Shown here: positions 24,869 through 33,680 of the stretch, one piece after another
Layout of the letters: every line of letters starts with the position of its first letter
Position numbering within the stretch: position 1 is the stretch's first letter
Assembly: GCA_027487575.1 (NCBI GenBank)
Contig: JAIYDJ010000074.1
Span: forward strand, 1 to 50,496
Source of the DNA: Rhodobacter sp.
Lineage (GTDB): Bacteria > Pseudomonadota > Alphaproteobacteria > Rhodobacterales > Rhodobacteraceae
DNA length: 50,496 bases
Direction of reading: 5' to 3'
Notes under the pieces: model-generated
Database searches by the model: none
Seen by the model: the letters and a program-made list of their open reading frames with translations, nothing else
What the model was told of the DNA's origin: nothing
Translations under genes and position numbers: made by a program

Positions 24869-25162
24869 ATGAATCTCGCCCCGCCCGCCCTGACACCCGC
24901 CACACCTCTCGGCAGGCCCGCAACCGGCAAGACCGAGGATATCCGCAAGGCCGCCGAGGGATTCGAGCAGCTTTTCCTTGCCACGCTTCTGAAAGGCGCG
25001 CGCGCCGGACTGCCCGGCGATGACCTGACGGGCGGCAACGGCGTGAATTCGGCCACCCAGATGCTTGATACCCAGTTGGCAAAGGTCGCGGGCAGCGCCG
25101 CGGGCTTTGGCATCGCAACCGCCATCGCGCGGCAATTCGCCGGACCGGAGACGACGCCATGA
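24869..25162 (+). CDS. flgJ: Rod-binding protein FlgJ (short form without muramidase domain)
   Basis: A 97-residue protein corresponding only to the N-terminal rod-cap domain of FlgJ: IRKAAEGFEQLFLATLLKGA and the C-terminal GFGIATAIARQF. The peptidoglycan hydrolase domain found in enterobacterial FlgJ (about 310 residues) is absent. In Cereibacter sphaeroides the same short FlgJ works with a separate transglycosylase, SltF, and a matching gene is present here at 30403-31134. It overlaps flgK by four bases. Confidence 0.9.
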   Translation: MNLAPPALTPATPLGRPATGKTEDIRKAAEGFEQLFLATLLKGARAGLPGDDLTGGNGVNSATQMLDTQLAKVAGSAAGFGIATAIARQFAGPETTP

Positions 25163-28100
25163 GCAACATCCTTGATATCGGCCGCAGCGGCCTGTTGGCC
25201 TATCGTACGGCCCTTGCCGTCACGGCCGAAAACATCGCCAATGTCGGAACCGACGGATACCGGCGGCGCGATGTGTCCACCATCACCGCAGGCGGCGGGC
25301 AAAGCACCTCGACCACCCTTCCGACGGGCGGACAGGGCGTGACGGTGACCGACGTGCGGCGGGCCTTCGACGATCTGGCCGCGGAGCGCGCCCGCGGCGC
25401 CTCGGCCAGCCAGAGCGCGGCCACCGCGCATCTGGCCGGGGCGCGAGCCATCGAGACGCTGATGATACCGGGCGACGACGGGATCGACGGCACGTTGCGC
25501 ACCTTCTTCGACAGCCTGTCGAAACTCGCGGGCAACCCGACCGACACCGTCTCCCGTGCCCTGACGCTGGGGTCGGGTCAGATGGCGGCCGAGGCGGTTT
25601 CCGGGCTGGCCACCGGCCTGGCAGGGTTGCGCACCGACCTTTTGCAAGAAGCGGCCGGTGCCGCATCGGCCGCGCAGGGCCTGTTGCGCGATCTGGCGGA
25701 TGTCAGCAGCCGCATCGGCGGGATTGCGGTCAAGGGTCCTGCGGCCTCGGCCGTCCACCCGCTGGCCGACCGGCGCGACGCGCTTCTGGATGAGTTGAGC
25801 CGCCTTTTGCCGGTGTCGGTGACGCTGGGCGAGGATCAGCGTCCGACCGTGCGGTTCGGCAGTGCGGCGGGGCCGCTGCTGTTGCAGGGCACGCGGACGG
25901 CGGCCTTTTCGGTTGCGGCGAGCGACCAGCTGACCCTGCGGATCGAAACGCCGGATGGCGCGACACGCGACACCCGGATGCTGACGTCGGGGCGGATCGG
26001 GGGCCTGTCGCGGGCGATGGGCGCGCTGGACATGGCCGCAGGCGAGCTTGACGCCTTTGCCCGAACCCTGTCGCGCACGATGAACAGTGTCCATCGCGGC
26101 GGCATCGACCAGACCGGAACGGCAGGCGGCGATCTGTTCCGCACCGATGGCTGGGACGTCCGGCCCGCAACCGCCAACAGCGGTGCCTTGCAGATCGACG
26201 TCTCGACGACGGCCACCACCGCCGCGCGGGACGCGTTCAACCTGGTTTTTGACGGGTCGGCCGGTCTTTGGCGCGCACATGGAGCCGACGGTGCCGAAAT
26301 TGCCGCGGGCGCGGACCGGCTGGTTCTGCCCGGGGCGACGGTGGACGTCGCGGGACCCGCCGTCGACGGGGACCGGATCACCCTGACCCCGACCGAGGGC
26401 CGCGCCGCGGACCTGCGCCTTGCCGTCACCGATCCGGCCCGGCTTGCCGCAGCGTCGGCCTTTTCCACCACCGCCTCGCCCGCGAATGTCGGTTCCGCCA
26501 GCATGTCGGCGCTGGTGACCGGCGTGGCGGCGTCACCGATCCCCGGCCTTGCAGGTCTGGTGGGAACGGCGGCCGTCGACGTGCCCCCCGGGGTGGTCGG
26601 GATGATCCCCGCCGGAACGGGCGCTGTCACCCTGTCCAGCCTGGGCCGCAGCGCCACGACCACGCTGCCCCCCCTGCCCGGTGCCACGCGTCTGGACCTT
26701 GCACTGGGCACGGACGCGGACGGTTTCGATCTGGCGGGCCTCGCCGATGCGACGGCCATCGCCGCTGCCCTGAACGGGGGTAGCCGCCTGTCGGACACAG
26801 GGCAGAGTCTTGCCTCGCTGGGGCTGGCGGCGTCGGTGGCCGAGGGGGGCGGGCTGATCCTGTCACGCCCCGGTGCGCCTCTGGCAGCAGGGGCGACCCT
26901 GACCGGCCCCGGCGGTTCGGTGACCGGAGTTGAAAGTTCCGCCGATGCGCCGGGCGGCATGCTGCAGGTCATCACCCGCAACGGCAGGCACGTTGCGGGC
27001 ACGCCGCTGACGGCAACCGAAATCGCTTCACTCATGACACCGGCGAACGGATTTCTGCCGGGGGCCGTCTACGACCCTTCTCCGCTGACCGAGGCGGGCG
27101 GAACGGGCTATCGCGGAACCAAGATCGACCGGCTGGCGCTGCCCGGCCTGCAATCTGCGAAGATGGCTGCGGGCGGGCTCGACGCGCAGGCGGAGTTGCC
27201 CTTTTCCACCGCTCCGGCGCGCAGCCTGACCTTGTCGGACGCGTCAGGCGCGGCCAGCCGGATGGACCTGCCAGCCGGGGCCAGCGCCGCATTGATCGCC
27301 GCCCGGATCGGCAGCGCCCTGCCCGGCGTGTCGGCAACGGCCACCACCGGACTGGAACTGCGGGGCTTTGCCGCCGGTCCGGTTTCTTTTGCCATGACCG
27401 GCGCAAACGGCACGCCGCTTCAGGTGTCGGCCTTGCTGTCGGGCGCAAACGCGGCCCCGCTGGCGCAGGCCGTCAACGCGCTGAGCGGTGCGACGGGCAT
27501 CCGGGCGGAACTGTCGCCCGATGGCGCGCGCCTGCTGCTGGTCGAGGGCGGCGGGGATACGATCACCCTTTCCGGGCTGGTCGCGGCGGCGGGGATGACT
27601 GCCGCCTCTGCCGGCGCCGATGGGGCCGTTACCGGAACGGCTTCCGCCTGGACGCCCGGAACCGCGATCCGGCAGGCCGGGACGGTCGAGATCACGGCCG
27701 TGCAGACCTTCACGCTGGTCGATGGCGCGACGCCGATCACCTCGGCCATCGGCGACGGGGCTGTGGATGTGCAGACTTCTGCCGCCGGGGCCGCGGCCCG
27801 CGTGACGTTCCGCGCCGTTCCGGCCATTGCCGAGGGCGGTCTGCTGCACCGTCTGTCGCTGGGCGGTCAGATGTTCGAGGCGGCTGTTCCCGCCGGAACC
27901 GGCGCAGCGGCCACGACTGCCGCGATGGCACGGGCCCTGCGGGCCGGGGCTCCGGATGCGACCCTGACCGGCCAGCCCCTCGCCACCCTGCCGCCCGAAG
28001 GCAGCGCGCTGACCGTCCGGGTGGACGGAGCGACCCATACCGTGCGGATGCAGGGCGGCTTGCCGGTGATCTCGGGACCCGAGGCCGGGCGTGTTTCGGC

Positions 28101-29163
28101 GCGTTTCGATCCATCCAACCGGCTGATCGTCGAGGCGCGCGGCGTCACTGATGGGACCGGGATCGGGCTTGAACCCTCTGCCGCCTTCGGCCTTGCGCCC
28201 GGCGCTGGCGTCTTGACCCTGACCGGGCAAGCCCCAGGTCCGGCGGGCCTTCCCGCAACCCTTGCCGTTTCGGTCGGCGGGGCGGACCATCTTCTGACGC
28301 TGGGCACGGACGGCGCGCTGACGCTGCCGCCCGGATTTCCGGGAACAGCGTCGCGCGATCCGGTCAACGGCGCGCTGCGGCTGGAGCTTGCCGCACCAGC
28401 CACGGACCTGTCCGTCGCCGTTTCCGCCGCTGCAGGGTTTGGTGGACCGGGTGCCGCGGTGCAGGTCGAAGGCGCAACGCTGCGGCTGTCGGGCCGCGGC
28501 GCACCGCTGGGCGTTCGGGCCGACGTGCGGGGAAGTCTGGCGCAATCGCTGTCGCTGACCAACCTGCCACCCGAAGATATGGTGGTCGCGCTGACCGGGA
28601 CCGGCACGCTGCGGTTGGCGGGCGCGGTGACGCCGGGCGGGGGCAAGTCCGGTCCGGGCGCGCTGAACCTGCAGGTAATCGACGCCGAAACCGGCCGGGT
28701 TGCCCTGACGGACGCGGTGACAGGCCACCGGGTGTCCGAAGGCGCGCTGGACGGATCGGGGCGTGTCGCACTGGCCGGGCTGACGCTGCAACTGACCGGC
28801 CGTCCGGTGACGGGCGACCGGTTCGGCATTCTGCCTGCGGGGCCCGGATCGGCGAATGCCGACACCGCGCTGGCGCTGGCGGCGCTGCGCAACCCGGATG
28901 CGACGACGGGCAGTCCCGGACTGACCGAGCGGTTCAACCGTCTGCAGGGCGATACCGGCCTGCGGGCTGCGGCGGCGGGCCGGTCGCTGGCCACCGCGAC
29001 GGCAGCCGCCGAAGCGTCCGAGCGCGAGCAGGCCGCCATCGGCGCGGTGGATCTGGACACCGAGGCCGCGCGCCTTCTGGAACTGCAGCAGGGGTATCAG
29101 GCCTCGGCGCAGGCGGTGTCCGTCGCCCGCGATCTTTTCGCAACTTTGCTGCAAATGTTCTGA
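25159..29163 (+). CDS. flgK: Flagellar hook-associated protein FlgK (very long form)
   Basis: A 1334-residue HAP1. The N-terminal D0/D1 part is conserved: MSNILDIGRSGLLAYRTALA with AENIANVGTDGYRRRDVS, and a D1 region to about residue 330 (ARTLSRTMNSVHRGGIDQTG). The C-terminal end has AARLLELQQGYQASAQAVSV, matching the FlgK D0 helix. Between about residues 340 and 1240 is a huge Ala/Gly/Thr-rich, beta-rich insertion, whereas enterobacterial FlgK is about 550 residues in total. The frame stays open throughout with no sign of frameshift. FlgK forms the hook-filament junction. The ATG overlaps the flgJ stop by four bases. Confidence 0.93.
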   Translation: MSNILDIGRSGLLAYRTALAVTAENIANVGTDGYRRRDVSTITAGGGQSTSTTLPTGGQGVTVTDVRRAFDDLAAERARGASASQSAATAHLAGARAIETLMIPGDDGIDGTLRTFFDSLSKLAGNPTDTVSRALTLGSGQMAAEAVSGLATGLAGLRTDLLQEAAGAASAAQGLLRDLADVSSRIGGIAVKGPAASAVHPLADRRDALLDELSRLLPVSVTLGEDQRPTVRFGSAAGPLLLQGTRTAAFSVAASDQLTLRIETPDGATRDTRMLTSGRIGGLSRAMGALDMAAGELDAFARTLSRTMNSVHRGGIDQTGTAGGDLFRTDGWDVRPATANSGALQIDVSTTATTAARDAFNLVFDGSAGLWRAHGADGAEIAAGADRLVLPGATVDVAGPAVDGDRITLTPTEGRAADLRLAVTDPARLAAASAFSTTASPANVGSASMSALVTGVAASPIPGLAGLVGTAAVDVPPGVVGMIPAGTGAVTLSSLGRSATTTLPPLPGATRLDLALGTDADGFDLAGLADATAIAAALNGGSRLSDTGQSLASLGLAASVAEGGGLILSRPGAPLAAGATLTGPGGSVTGVESSADAPGGMLQVITRNGRHVAGTPLTATEIASLMTPANGFLPGAVYDPSPLTEAGGTGYRGTKIDRLALPGLQSAKMAAGGLDAQAELPFSTAPARSLTLSDASGAASRMDLPAGASAALIAARIGSALPGVSATATTGLELRGFAAGPVSFAMTGANGTPLQVSALLSGANAAPLAQAVNALSGATGIRAELSPDGARLLLVEGGGDTITLSGLVAAAGMTAASAGADGAVTGTASAWTPGTAIRQAGTVEITAVQTFTLVDGATPITSAIGDGAVDVQTSAAGAAARVTFRAVPAIAEGGLLHRLSLGGQMFEAAVPAGTGAAATTAAMARALRAGAPDATLTGQPLATLPPEGSALTVRVDGATHTVRMQGGLPVISGPEAGRVSARFDPSNRLIVEARGVTDGTGIGLEPSAAFGLAPGAGVLTLTGQAPGPAGLPATLAVSVGGADHLLTLGTDGALTLPPGFPGTASRDPVNGALRLELAAPATDLSVAVSAAAGFGGPGAAVQVEGATLRLSGRGAPLGVRADVRGSLAQSLSLTNLPPEDMVVALTGTGTLRLAGAVTPGGGKSGPGALNLQVIDAETGRVALTDAVTGHRVSEGALDGSGRVALAGLTLQLTGRPVTGDRFGILPAGPGSANADTALALAALRNPDATTGSPGLTERFNRLQGDTGLRAAAAGRSLATATAAAEASEREQAAIGAVDLDTEAARLLELQQGYQASAQAVSVARDLFATLLQMF

Positions 29164-29174
29164 CCGGAGGTGCC

Positions 29175-30419
29175 ATGACTGTTGGAGATGCCCTTTTTGC
29201 CCGCCTTGCCATCCGTGGCTTCAGCACGCTCAGCGCCGAGGTCGGGGAGTTGCAGTCGCGGATCGCCTCGGGGGTCAACGACCCCCGCGCCTCGGCCGAT
29301 CCGGCCCGCGCCACGGAACTTTCGGCGCTGCGCGACATGCGCGCCCGGCTGGACACCCGCGAAGGGCTGGGCCGCAACGCCGCCGACCGTCTGGCCCTGA
29401 CCGACGAGGCGTTGTCGGGCCTGTCCGACAACATCCGCCAGTTGAAGGAGATCACGCTGCGCGCCGCCAACGACACCCTGACCAGCGAGGCACAGGGCGC
29501 GCTGCGCAGCGAGGCGGTGATGATCCGCAACGAGATGCTGGCCATCGCCAACGCCAGCGACACCGCAGGCCGCCCGCTGTTTGCGGGCACCGCGGGCGCA
29601 CCAGCCTTTGAACAGACGGCGGCGGGCGTGGTGTACCGTGGCGACGACGGCGCGACGGTGGCACAACTGGGCGACCGCAGCCGGATCGTGACCGGATTGC
29701 CCGGCAGTCAGGTCTTCGGCACCGGCCCCTCCGGCCTGTTCGCGGCAATCGACGATACCATCGCCGCCCTGACCGAACCCATGCTGTCGGCCCGCCAAGG
29801 GGTCAGCGCCAAGGGGCTGGCACGGCTCGACCTGGCACGGACACGCGCCGCGCAGGACATCGAGGTGACGCTGACAGGCCCGGCAGGATCGGCCCGCGTG
29901 ACGCTGGACCTGCGGCTGGATGCGCCGGGATCGCCCCTTGAGGCGATCAACGCTCAGTCAGCCCGCACCGGGATCACCGCGGTGATGGAGGACAACGGCA
30001 AAAGCATCCGGCTGTTGGCTGAAGGAGAGATGTCGATCGCCGATCAGCACGGCGGCAATGCGCGTGCGCCGGTGCTGACCTTTGGCCAGATCGCGCCCGA
30101 CGGCACCGCGACAGGGCCTGCAACCGGCCTGCGCCCCGCCCCGCTGGCCCCCAACGCCCTGGTGGCACGCGCCGAAGCGGGGATCAACCGGATGGCCCTG
30201 ATGCGGGCCGAGGCGGGCAGTCTGGCAGCGGCGGTTGACAAGGCCACGCAGTCGATCGCGTCGCAACGGCTGACGGTCAATCAGGCGGTTGCAGGCGTCG
30301 AAGACCTGGATGTGGCAGCAACCATCACGCGGCTGCAGTCGCTGCTGCTGACCGAACAGGCGTCACAGCAGGCGTTCGTCAAGATTTCCGGGCAGTCGCT
30401 GTTCAATTATCTGCGGTAA
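29175..30419 (+). CDS. flgL: Flagellar hook-associated protein FlgL
   Basis: A 414-residue HAP3. It begins with the flagellin-like N-terminal helix region (LQSRIASGVNDPRASADPA, then LSDNIRQLKEITLRAANDTL) and ends with LQSLLLTEQASQQAFVKISG, the D0 C-terminal helix shared with flagellin. GGAGG lies 4 bases before the ATG. It is the last gene of flgGHIJKL and its 3' end overlaps by 17 bases with the convergent sltF. FlgL joins FlgK to the filament. Confidence 0.93.
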   Translation: MTVGDALFARLAIRGFSTLSAEVGELQSRIASGVNDPRASADPARATELSALRDMRARLDTREGLGRNAADRLALTDEALSGLSDNIRQLKEITLRAANDTLTSEAQGALRSEAVMIRNEMLAIANASDTAGRPLFAGTAGAPAFEQTAAGVVYRGDDGATVAQLGDRSRIVTGLPGSQVFGTGPSGLFAAIDDTIAALTEPMLSARQGVSAKGLARLDLARTRAAQDIEVTLTGPAGSARVTLDLRLDAPGSPLEAINAQSARTGITAVMEDNGKSIRLLAEGEMSIADQHGGNARAPVLTFGQIAPDGTATGPATGLRPAPLAPNALVARAEAGINRMALMRAEAGSLAAAVDKATQSIASQRLTVNQAVAGVEDLDVAATITRLQSLLLTEQASQQAFVKISGQSLFNYLR

Positions 30420-31134
30420 GGATTGGCTGGCCAAGGCCGGGGAGCAACCCTCCCCGGCCCTGCGCCCGGCGCAGATCGCCCGCTGCCCCGCGACCGACCA
30501 ACGGTTGCCCGGACAGCGCCAGCAAGCCCCGCGTCAACCCGGCCACCACCAGCGGCGCATCGGGATCGGTCAGTTCGGCCATCCCCAGCGGCGCGTTGCC
30601 ATCGCCCGGTTCCGCAAGGATGGCGTCGCGGGCCGTGGCGACCTTTGCGCCGTAAGAGGCCCCCCGCGCGGACCCGGTCGAATGATAGGCGGCCACCGCA
30701 CTGTCCCAATTGCCGTGCCGGTCTTTCAGCGACAGCAGGAACCGGGCGGCATAGCGGGTATTCGCGACCGGATCGAGCATGGTCGCCGCATCCGGAAATT
30801 CCGCCGAATGCCAGCGCCAGTTCAACTGCATGCAGCCGAGATCGACGTTCTGCGTGCCGGTTGCCAGGATTTCGTCCAGTTTCGCCAACGCCTCCTCTTT
30901 GGTCGCGTGAAAGCTGCCCGCCCCAGCCTGGTTCAGCGTCCAGGGCCAGGCCCGGCCCTGTCGCCCCGATTCCACGCGGGCTACGGCGGGCAGGACGCCA
31001 TCGGGAATTCCGGCTCCCTGCCCGGCCGCTGCGGCATGGGCTTCGCAATCGGGAACCGTCGCTGTCGCTCCGGCGCAGGGCGTGGCGAAAAGCAGGGTTG
31101 CAAGGCCAAGGGAACAGGCGAGGGATCTTGTCAT
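30403..31134 (-). CDS. sltF: Flagellar lytic transglycosylase SltF
   Basis: A 243-residue exported protein: signal peptide about 1-22 (LATLLFATPCAGATA) followed by an SLT transglycosylase domain. Glu55 in AVARVESGRQG is the likely catalytic residue, and GCMQLNWRWH and SAVAAYHSTG match later family motifs. In Cereibacter sphaeroides the SltF protein opens the peptidoglycan for the rod and interacts with the short FlgJ; the same division of labour is inferred here because FlgJ lacks a muramidase domain. The C-terminal about 60 residues are Gly/Leu-rich and end inside flgL. The ATG at 31134 lacks a clear ribosome-binding site and sits where a possible sigma-54 promoter would start transcription; a TTG at 31149 is the alternative. 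Confidence 0.87.
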   Translation of the reverse strand: MTRSLACSLGLATLLFATPCAGATATVPDCEAHAAAAGQGAGIPDGVLPAVARVESGRQGRAWPWTLNQAGAGSFHATKEEALAKLDEILATGTQNVDLGCMQLNWRWHSAEFPDAATMLDPVANTRYAARFLLSLKDRHGNWDSAVAAYHSTGSARGASYGAKVATARDAILAEPGDGNAPLGMAELTDPDAPLVVAGLTRGLLALSGQPLVGRGAAGDLRRAQGRGGLLPGLGQPILTADN

Positions 31135-31144
31135 GCAACGGGGT

Positions 31145-31160
31145 TGCAAGCGCCATGCCG
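31145..31160 (-). promoter_or_regulatory. Possible sigma-54 promoter of sltF
   Basis: On the minus strand CGGCATGGCGCTTGCA matches TGGCAY-N5-TTGCA except for the first base, with correct GG-GC spacing. Transcription would start at about the sltF ATG, implying a leaderless or nearly leaderless message, so the call is tentative. Confidence 0.45.
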
Positions 31161-31171
31161 GAATGGCGGAC

Positions 31172-31187
31172 CCATCCTTTCGGACCG
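31172..31187. promoter_or_regulatory. CCATCC-N4-GGATGG-like half dyad (copy 3)
   Basis: CCATCC-TTTC-GGACCG: the left arm and the spacer equal the reverse complement of the perfect copy at 14650; the right arm is diverged. It lies 38 bases upstream of sltF and 120 bases upstream of the small membrane protein gene. Confidence 0.4.
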
Positions 31188-31291
31188 GACCCCGACCTTC
31201 GGCGCACCCCGCATCCGACTGTCAGATGGAACCGGCCCAACAGGAATGAGATACCGGCGGAGCACGCTCAACGCCGGGAAGGAACACACGA

Positions 31292-31426
31292 ATGACCATG
31301 CTTCCGATCACCATGGAAGACGCCGCCGAACACCGTTCCCACCTTCCGATGGGCTGGTGGCTGCTTCCTTCCGTTGTCGCCGGCGCAGGCATCTGGATCG
31401 CAGGACTGACTGCGCTGATTTTCTGA
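31292..31426 (+). CDS. Small single-pass membrane protein (44 aa)
   Basis: A 44-residue open frame with AAGGA 8 bases before its ATG. The first 20 residues are polar; the C-terminal 24 form one hydrophobic helix (GWWLLPSVVAGAGIWIAGLT). It ends 17 bases before the start of the following unrecognised gene, so both probably share a transcript. I know no family for it. Support comes from the ribosome-binding site, the clean transmembrane segment and the spacing; no conservation data are available here. Confidence 0.5.
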   Translation: MTMLPITMEDAAEHRSHLPMGWWLLPSVVAGAGIWIAGLTALIF

Positions 31427-31443
31427 CCATGCTAGGACATGCC

Positions 31444-32691
31444 ATGACGGCGCCACACCGCTTTCCGGAAATTCTGGACCTGCTCGCGCTCAACATCCGG
31501 GATGCGTCCGAAAGCGCCCGCGCGCTGGTCGGGGCGCAGGATCTTCGTCTTCACCTTGGTCCCGACCTGGAATGGGCCCGTGCGCGGCTTGCCGGCGCGG
31601 GTCTTGCCGTATCCCCCAGACCGCTTGCCGCCGCGCGGGCCGATGCCGATCCCTTCCTGCCGCAGGGATTGCGCAGATTGCCGATGGCTGCGGGGTCGCC
31701 GACCGATTTCCTAGACATCGGCCTTGATCTGGACAACGGGACGGGCGCGCCCGTGGCGATGCTGGAGCTTGGCCGCGTTCCGGCCGGTTGGGCCTCGCGC
31801 GACCGGCTGAAGGGGGTCGAACATCTGCGCACGCTGCTGACGCGCCAGGTCGACGCGCTGGCGGGCGGACCTGCCATCGTCGCGCAGACGGTTCTGCGCC
31901 TGGTCACGCTGCTGCGCGAACTGGACGACAACTGTGTGTCCCATTCCTTTGCGGGTCTGCTACATGCGCTGGCAGGCAAACAGCCCAGCCGCGTCGAGGT
32001 GATGGCACTGCGCATCTGCGGTCTTGCGGGGTCCACCCCTTCGCGGACCGAGGGGCACGAAGTGGTGCTCAGCGATGTCGCCCTCGACCTGCTGGATCAG
32101 GCGGGAATGGGGCGTACCGCGGTCCCGCTTGCGCTGGTGCCCGCGCATGATGCCGCGATGCCCAGAATGATGGTGGAGGCGCCACAGGCTCTGGCACCCT
32201 TTGCCCGTGCGCGCATCGTCGAACGCGATTATGACGTGGCCGAGGATGAACCCTCGGGCCTGTTCTGGTTCAGGCCGACCGCAACCGAAGAACCCTGGGT
32301 TCTTCTGGCAAACAACGCCTCGGACGGCTGGGCCGCGATTGCCGCCGAAATTCTGTGCGAAACAAGCGACATGACGGTCGACTTCGCGCAGATGCACCTG
32401 ATCCGCCGCCGTGATCTGCCTACCGATCAGGTCGCGGAAGCCTATGAGTTGAACGGCACGGTCTGGTGGCTGCGCGACGCCGAGGCGGGTCTGGAAGCGC
32501 GTCTTGAGGGCGGCACCTGGCAACCCTGTGCGGTGGACCGCGACCTTCCGGCGAAACAGCGCGCCCTGGGTGCGCTGATGATGATCGATCCGGCCGTCAC
32601 CGACCGCATGACCGATCAGGTGCGCGACTGGACACGGCGCATGGCGCAATCGGTTCAGGTCGTTCCGTACATGAGCATCGCCGCCGAATAG
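31444..32691 (+). CDS. Unrecognised flagellar-island protein, weakly GAF-like
   Basis: A 415-residue soluble protein that I do not recognise. It begins MTAPHRFPEILDLLALNIRD; the ATG at 31444 has AGGA 6 bases upstream, while an ATG at 31429 in the same frame is also possible. A segment around residues 75-135 (FLDIGLDLDNGTGAPVAMLE, then RLKGVEHLRTLLTRQVDALA) resembles the end of a GAF sensory domain. The rest has no motif I can name. It lies between flgL/sltF and fliA and ends in a strong terminator, so it forms a small separate unit. A regulatory or sensory role is only a guess. Confidence 0.7.
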   Translation: MTAPHRFPEILDLLALNIRDASESARALVGAQDLRLHLGPDLEWARARLAGAGLAVSPRPLAAARADADPFLPQGLRRLPMAAGSPTDFLDIGLDLDNGTGAPVAMLELGRVPAGWASRDRLKGVEHLRTLLTRQVDALAGGPAIVAQTVLRLVTLLRELDDNCVSHSFAGLLHALAGKQPSRVEVMALRICGLAGSTPSRTEGHEVVLSDVALDLLDQAGMGRTAVPLALVPAHDAAMPRMMVEAPQALAPFARARIVERDYDVAEDEPSGLFWFRPTATEEPWVLLANNASDGWAAIAAEILCETSDMTVDFAQMHLIRRRDLPTDQVAEAYELNGTVWWLRDAEAGLEARLEGGTWQPCAVDRDLPAKQRALGALMMIDPAVTDRMTDQVRDWTRRMAQSVQVVPYMSIAAE

Positions 32692-32715
32692 CGCCGCCTA
32701 CTGTGCCCGGCAAAG

Positions 32716-32751
32716 GCCGTTCCCCGCCACAACGGGGGACGGCTTTCTTTT
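32716..32751 (+). terminator. Rho-independent terminator
   Basis: GCCGTTCCCC and GGGGGACGGC form a 10-base stem with an 8-base loop, followed by TTTCTTTT. It lies 25 bases after the GAF-like gene. The rest of the 144-base gap to the fliA stop is empty. Confidence 0.8.
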
Positions 32752-32835
32752 GGCGCAAACGTCTGCGGGCGGTCAGCCTTGCACCAAACATCCGCGCCGC
32801 GCCCGCACGGCACGGCACCGCGCCGCCGGGTGCGT

Positions 32836-33549
32836 TCACACCACGTCCTTTTCGACGAGGATGCGGCGCAGGCGGTCGACGGCGGATTTCTTGATCTGCG
32901 AAACCCGGCCGGTCGACACCTTCAACACCTCTGCGATCTCGTACACGTTCAATTCTTCGACGAAGTAGAGTTGCAGCACCAGCGCCTCACGCTCGGGCAG
33001 GCTGGCCACCCCGTCGCGCAGATGCCGCTTGAGCATGTCCTGCGCGAGGTTGTCTTCGGCACTGGGCAGCTTGTCGCGGAAGATCATCGAGTGATCGGTA
33101 TAGACCTCGTCCAGCGATTTCTGCTGGTTCACGTCGAATTCCATGCGCCAATGCGCCAGTTCGTCGGCGGTGATCTTCATTTCGGCAGCGATTTCGGCAT
33201 CGTTCGGCCGTCGCATCAGCGACTGTTCCAGCCGCTGCTGGGCCGCGCGGATCTTGGACTGCATCTGCAGCGTGCCGCGGGCCTGACCGGCCATGGCGCG
33301 CAGATGATCCATCAGCGCCCCGCGAATCCGGATGCCCGCATAGGCCGAGAACGGCGACCCCGGCTGCACGACATAGCGCCGCGCGGCATCCATCAGGCCC
33401 ATGTAGGCAACCTGCAGAAGATCATCGATTTCAACGCGCTGGCCGATCCGGCCATGGGTGTGCCAGGCGATGCGCCGCGCAAGGTTCAGGTGCGTTTCGA
33501 CCAGGGTCTCGGGGGTCTGTGCCGTCTCACGGTAAGCGCGCGGAAGCAT
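32836..33549 (-). CDS. fliA: RNA polymerase sigma-28 factor FliA
   Basis: A 237-residue sigma factor of the FliA type. Region 2 reads GQRVEIDDLLQVAYMGLMDA followed by FSAYAGIRIRGALMDHLR, region 3 RRPNDAEIAAEMKITADEL, and region 4 LPEREALVLQLYFVEELNVY followed by EIAEVLKVSTGRVSQIKKSA. It directs late flagellar transcription (filament and chemotaxis genes) and is held inactive by FlgM until the hook is complete. Its ATG overlaps, as TGATG, the stop of the flhF frame when the apparent flhF frameshift is corrected. It is third in flhA-flhF-fliA under a sigma-54 promoter. Confidence 0.96.
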   Translation of the reverse strand: MLPRAYRETAQTPETLVETHLNLARRIAWHTHGRIGQRVEIDDLLQVAYMGLMDAARRYVVQPGSPFSAYAGIRIRGALMDHLRAMAGQARGTLQMQSKIRAAQQRLEQSLMRRPNDAEIAAEMKITADELAHWRMEFDVNQQKSLDEVYTDHSMIFRDKLPSAEDNLAQDMLKRHLRDGVASLPEREALVLQLYFVEELNVYEIAEVLKVSTGRVSQIKKSAVDRLRRILVEKDVV

Positions 33550-33680
33550 CAGGCAACTCCTCTGAAGGGGGACAAAACCGCATCTTCAGACGCCGGATCG
33601 GTCGGTGTGGGGGTGGCATCGGTCGAAAGGGCATCAATCAGTGCGCCCCCACCGGCCAGCAGGGAAACCGGCAGGCCATG
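33549..33680 (-). other. Out-of-frame C-terminal tail of flhF
   Basis: A 43-codon reading frame, beginning HGLPVSLLAGGGALIDAL and ending SPFRGVA, continues the flhF protein in the next frame. It ends TGATG over the fliA start. The frames join at the GC dinucleotide run at 33680-33688; losing one base or adding two there would restore one protein of about 300 residues. The tail resembles the end of FlhF proteins (HGLPVSxL-G-G), which the in-frame ending (WPAGFPAGRWGRTD) does not. Confidence 0.7.

Noticed and set aside
27244..29154. 636-codon minus-strand frame inside flgK
   Set aside because: Antisense shadow; composition dominated by Arg, Gln and Gly, no ribosome-binding site.
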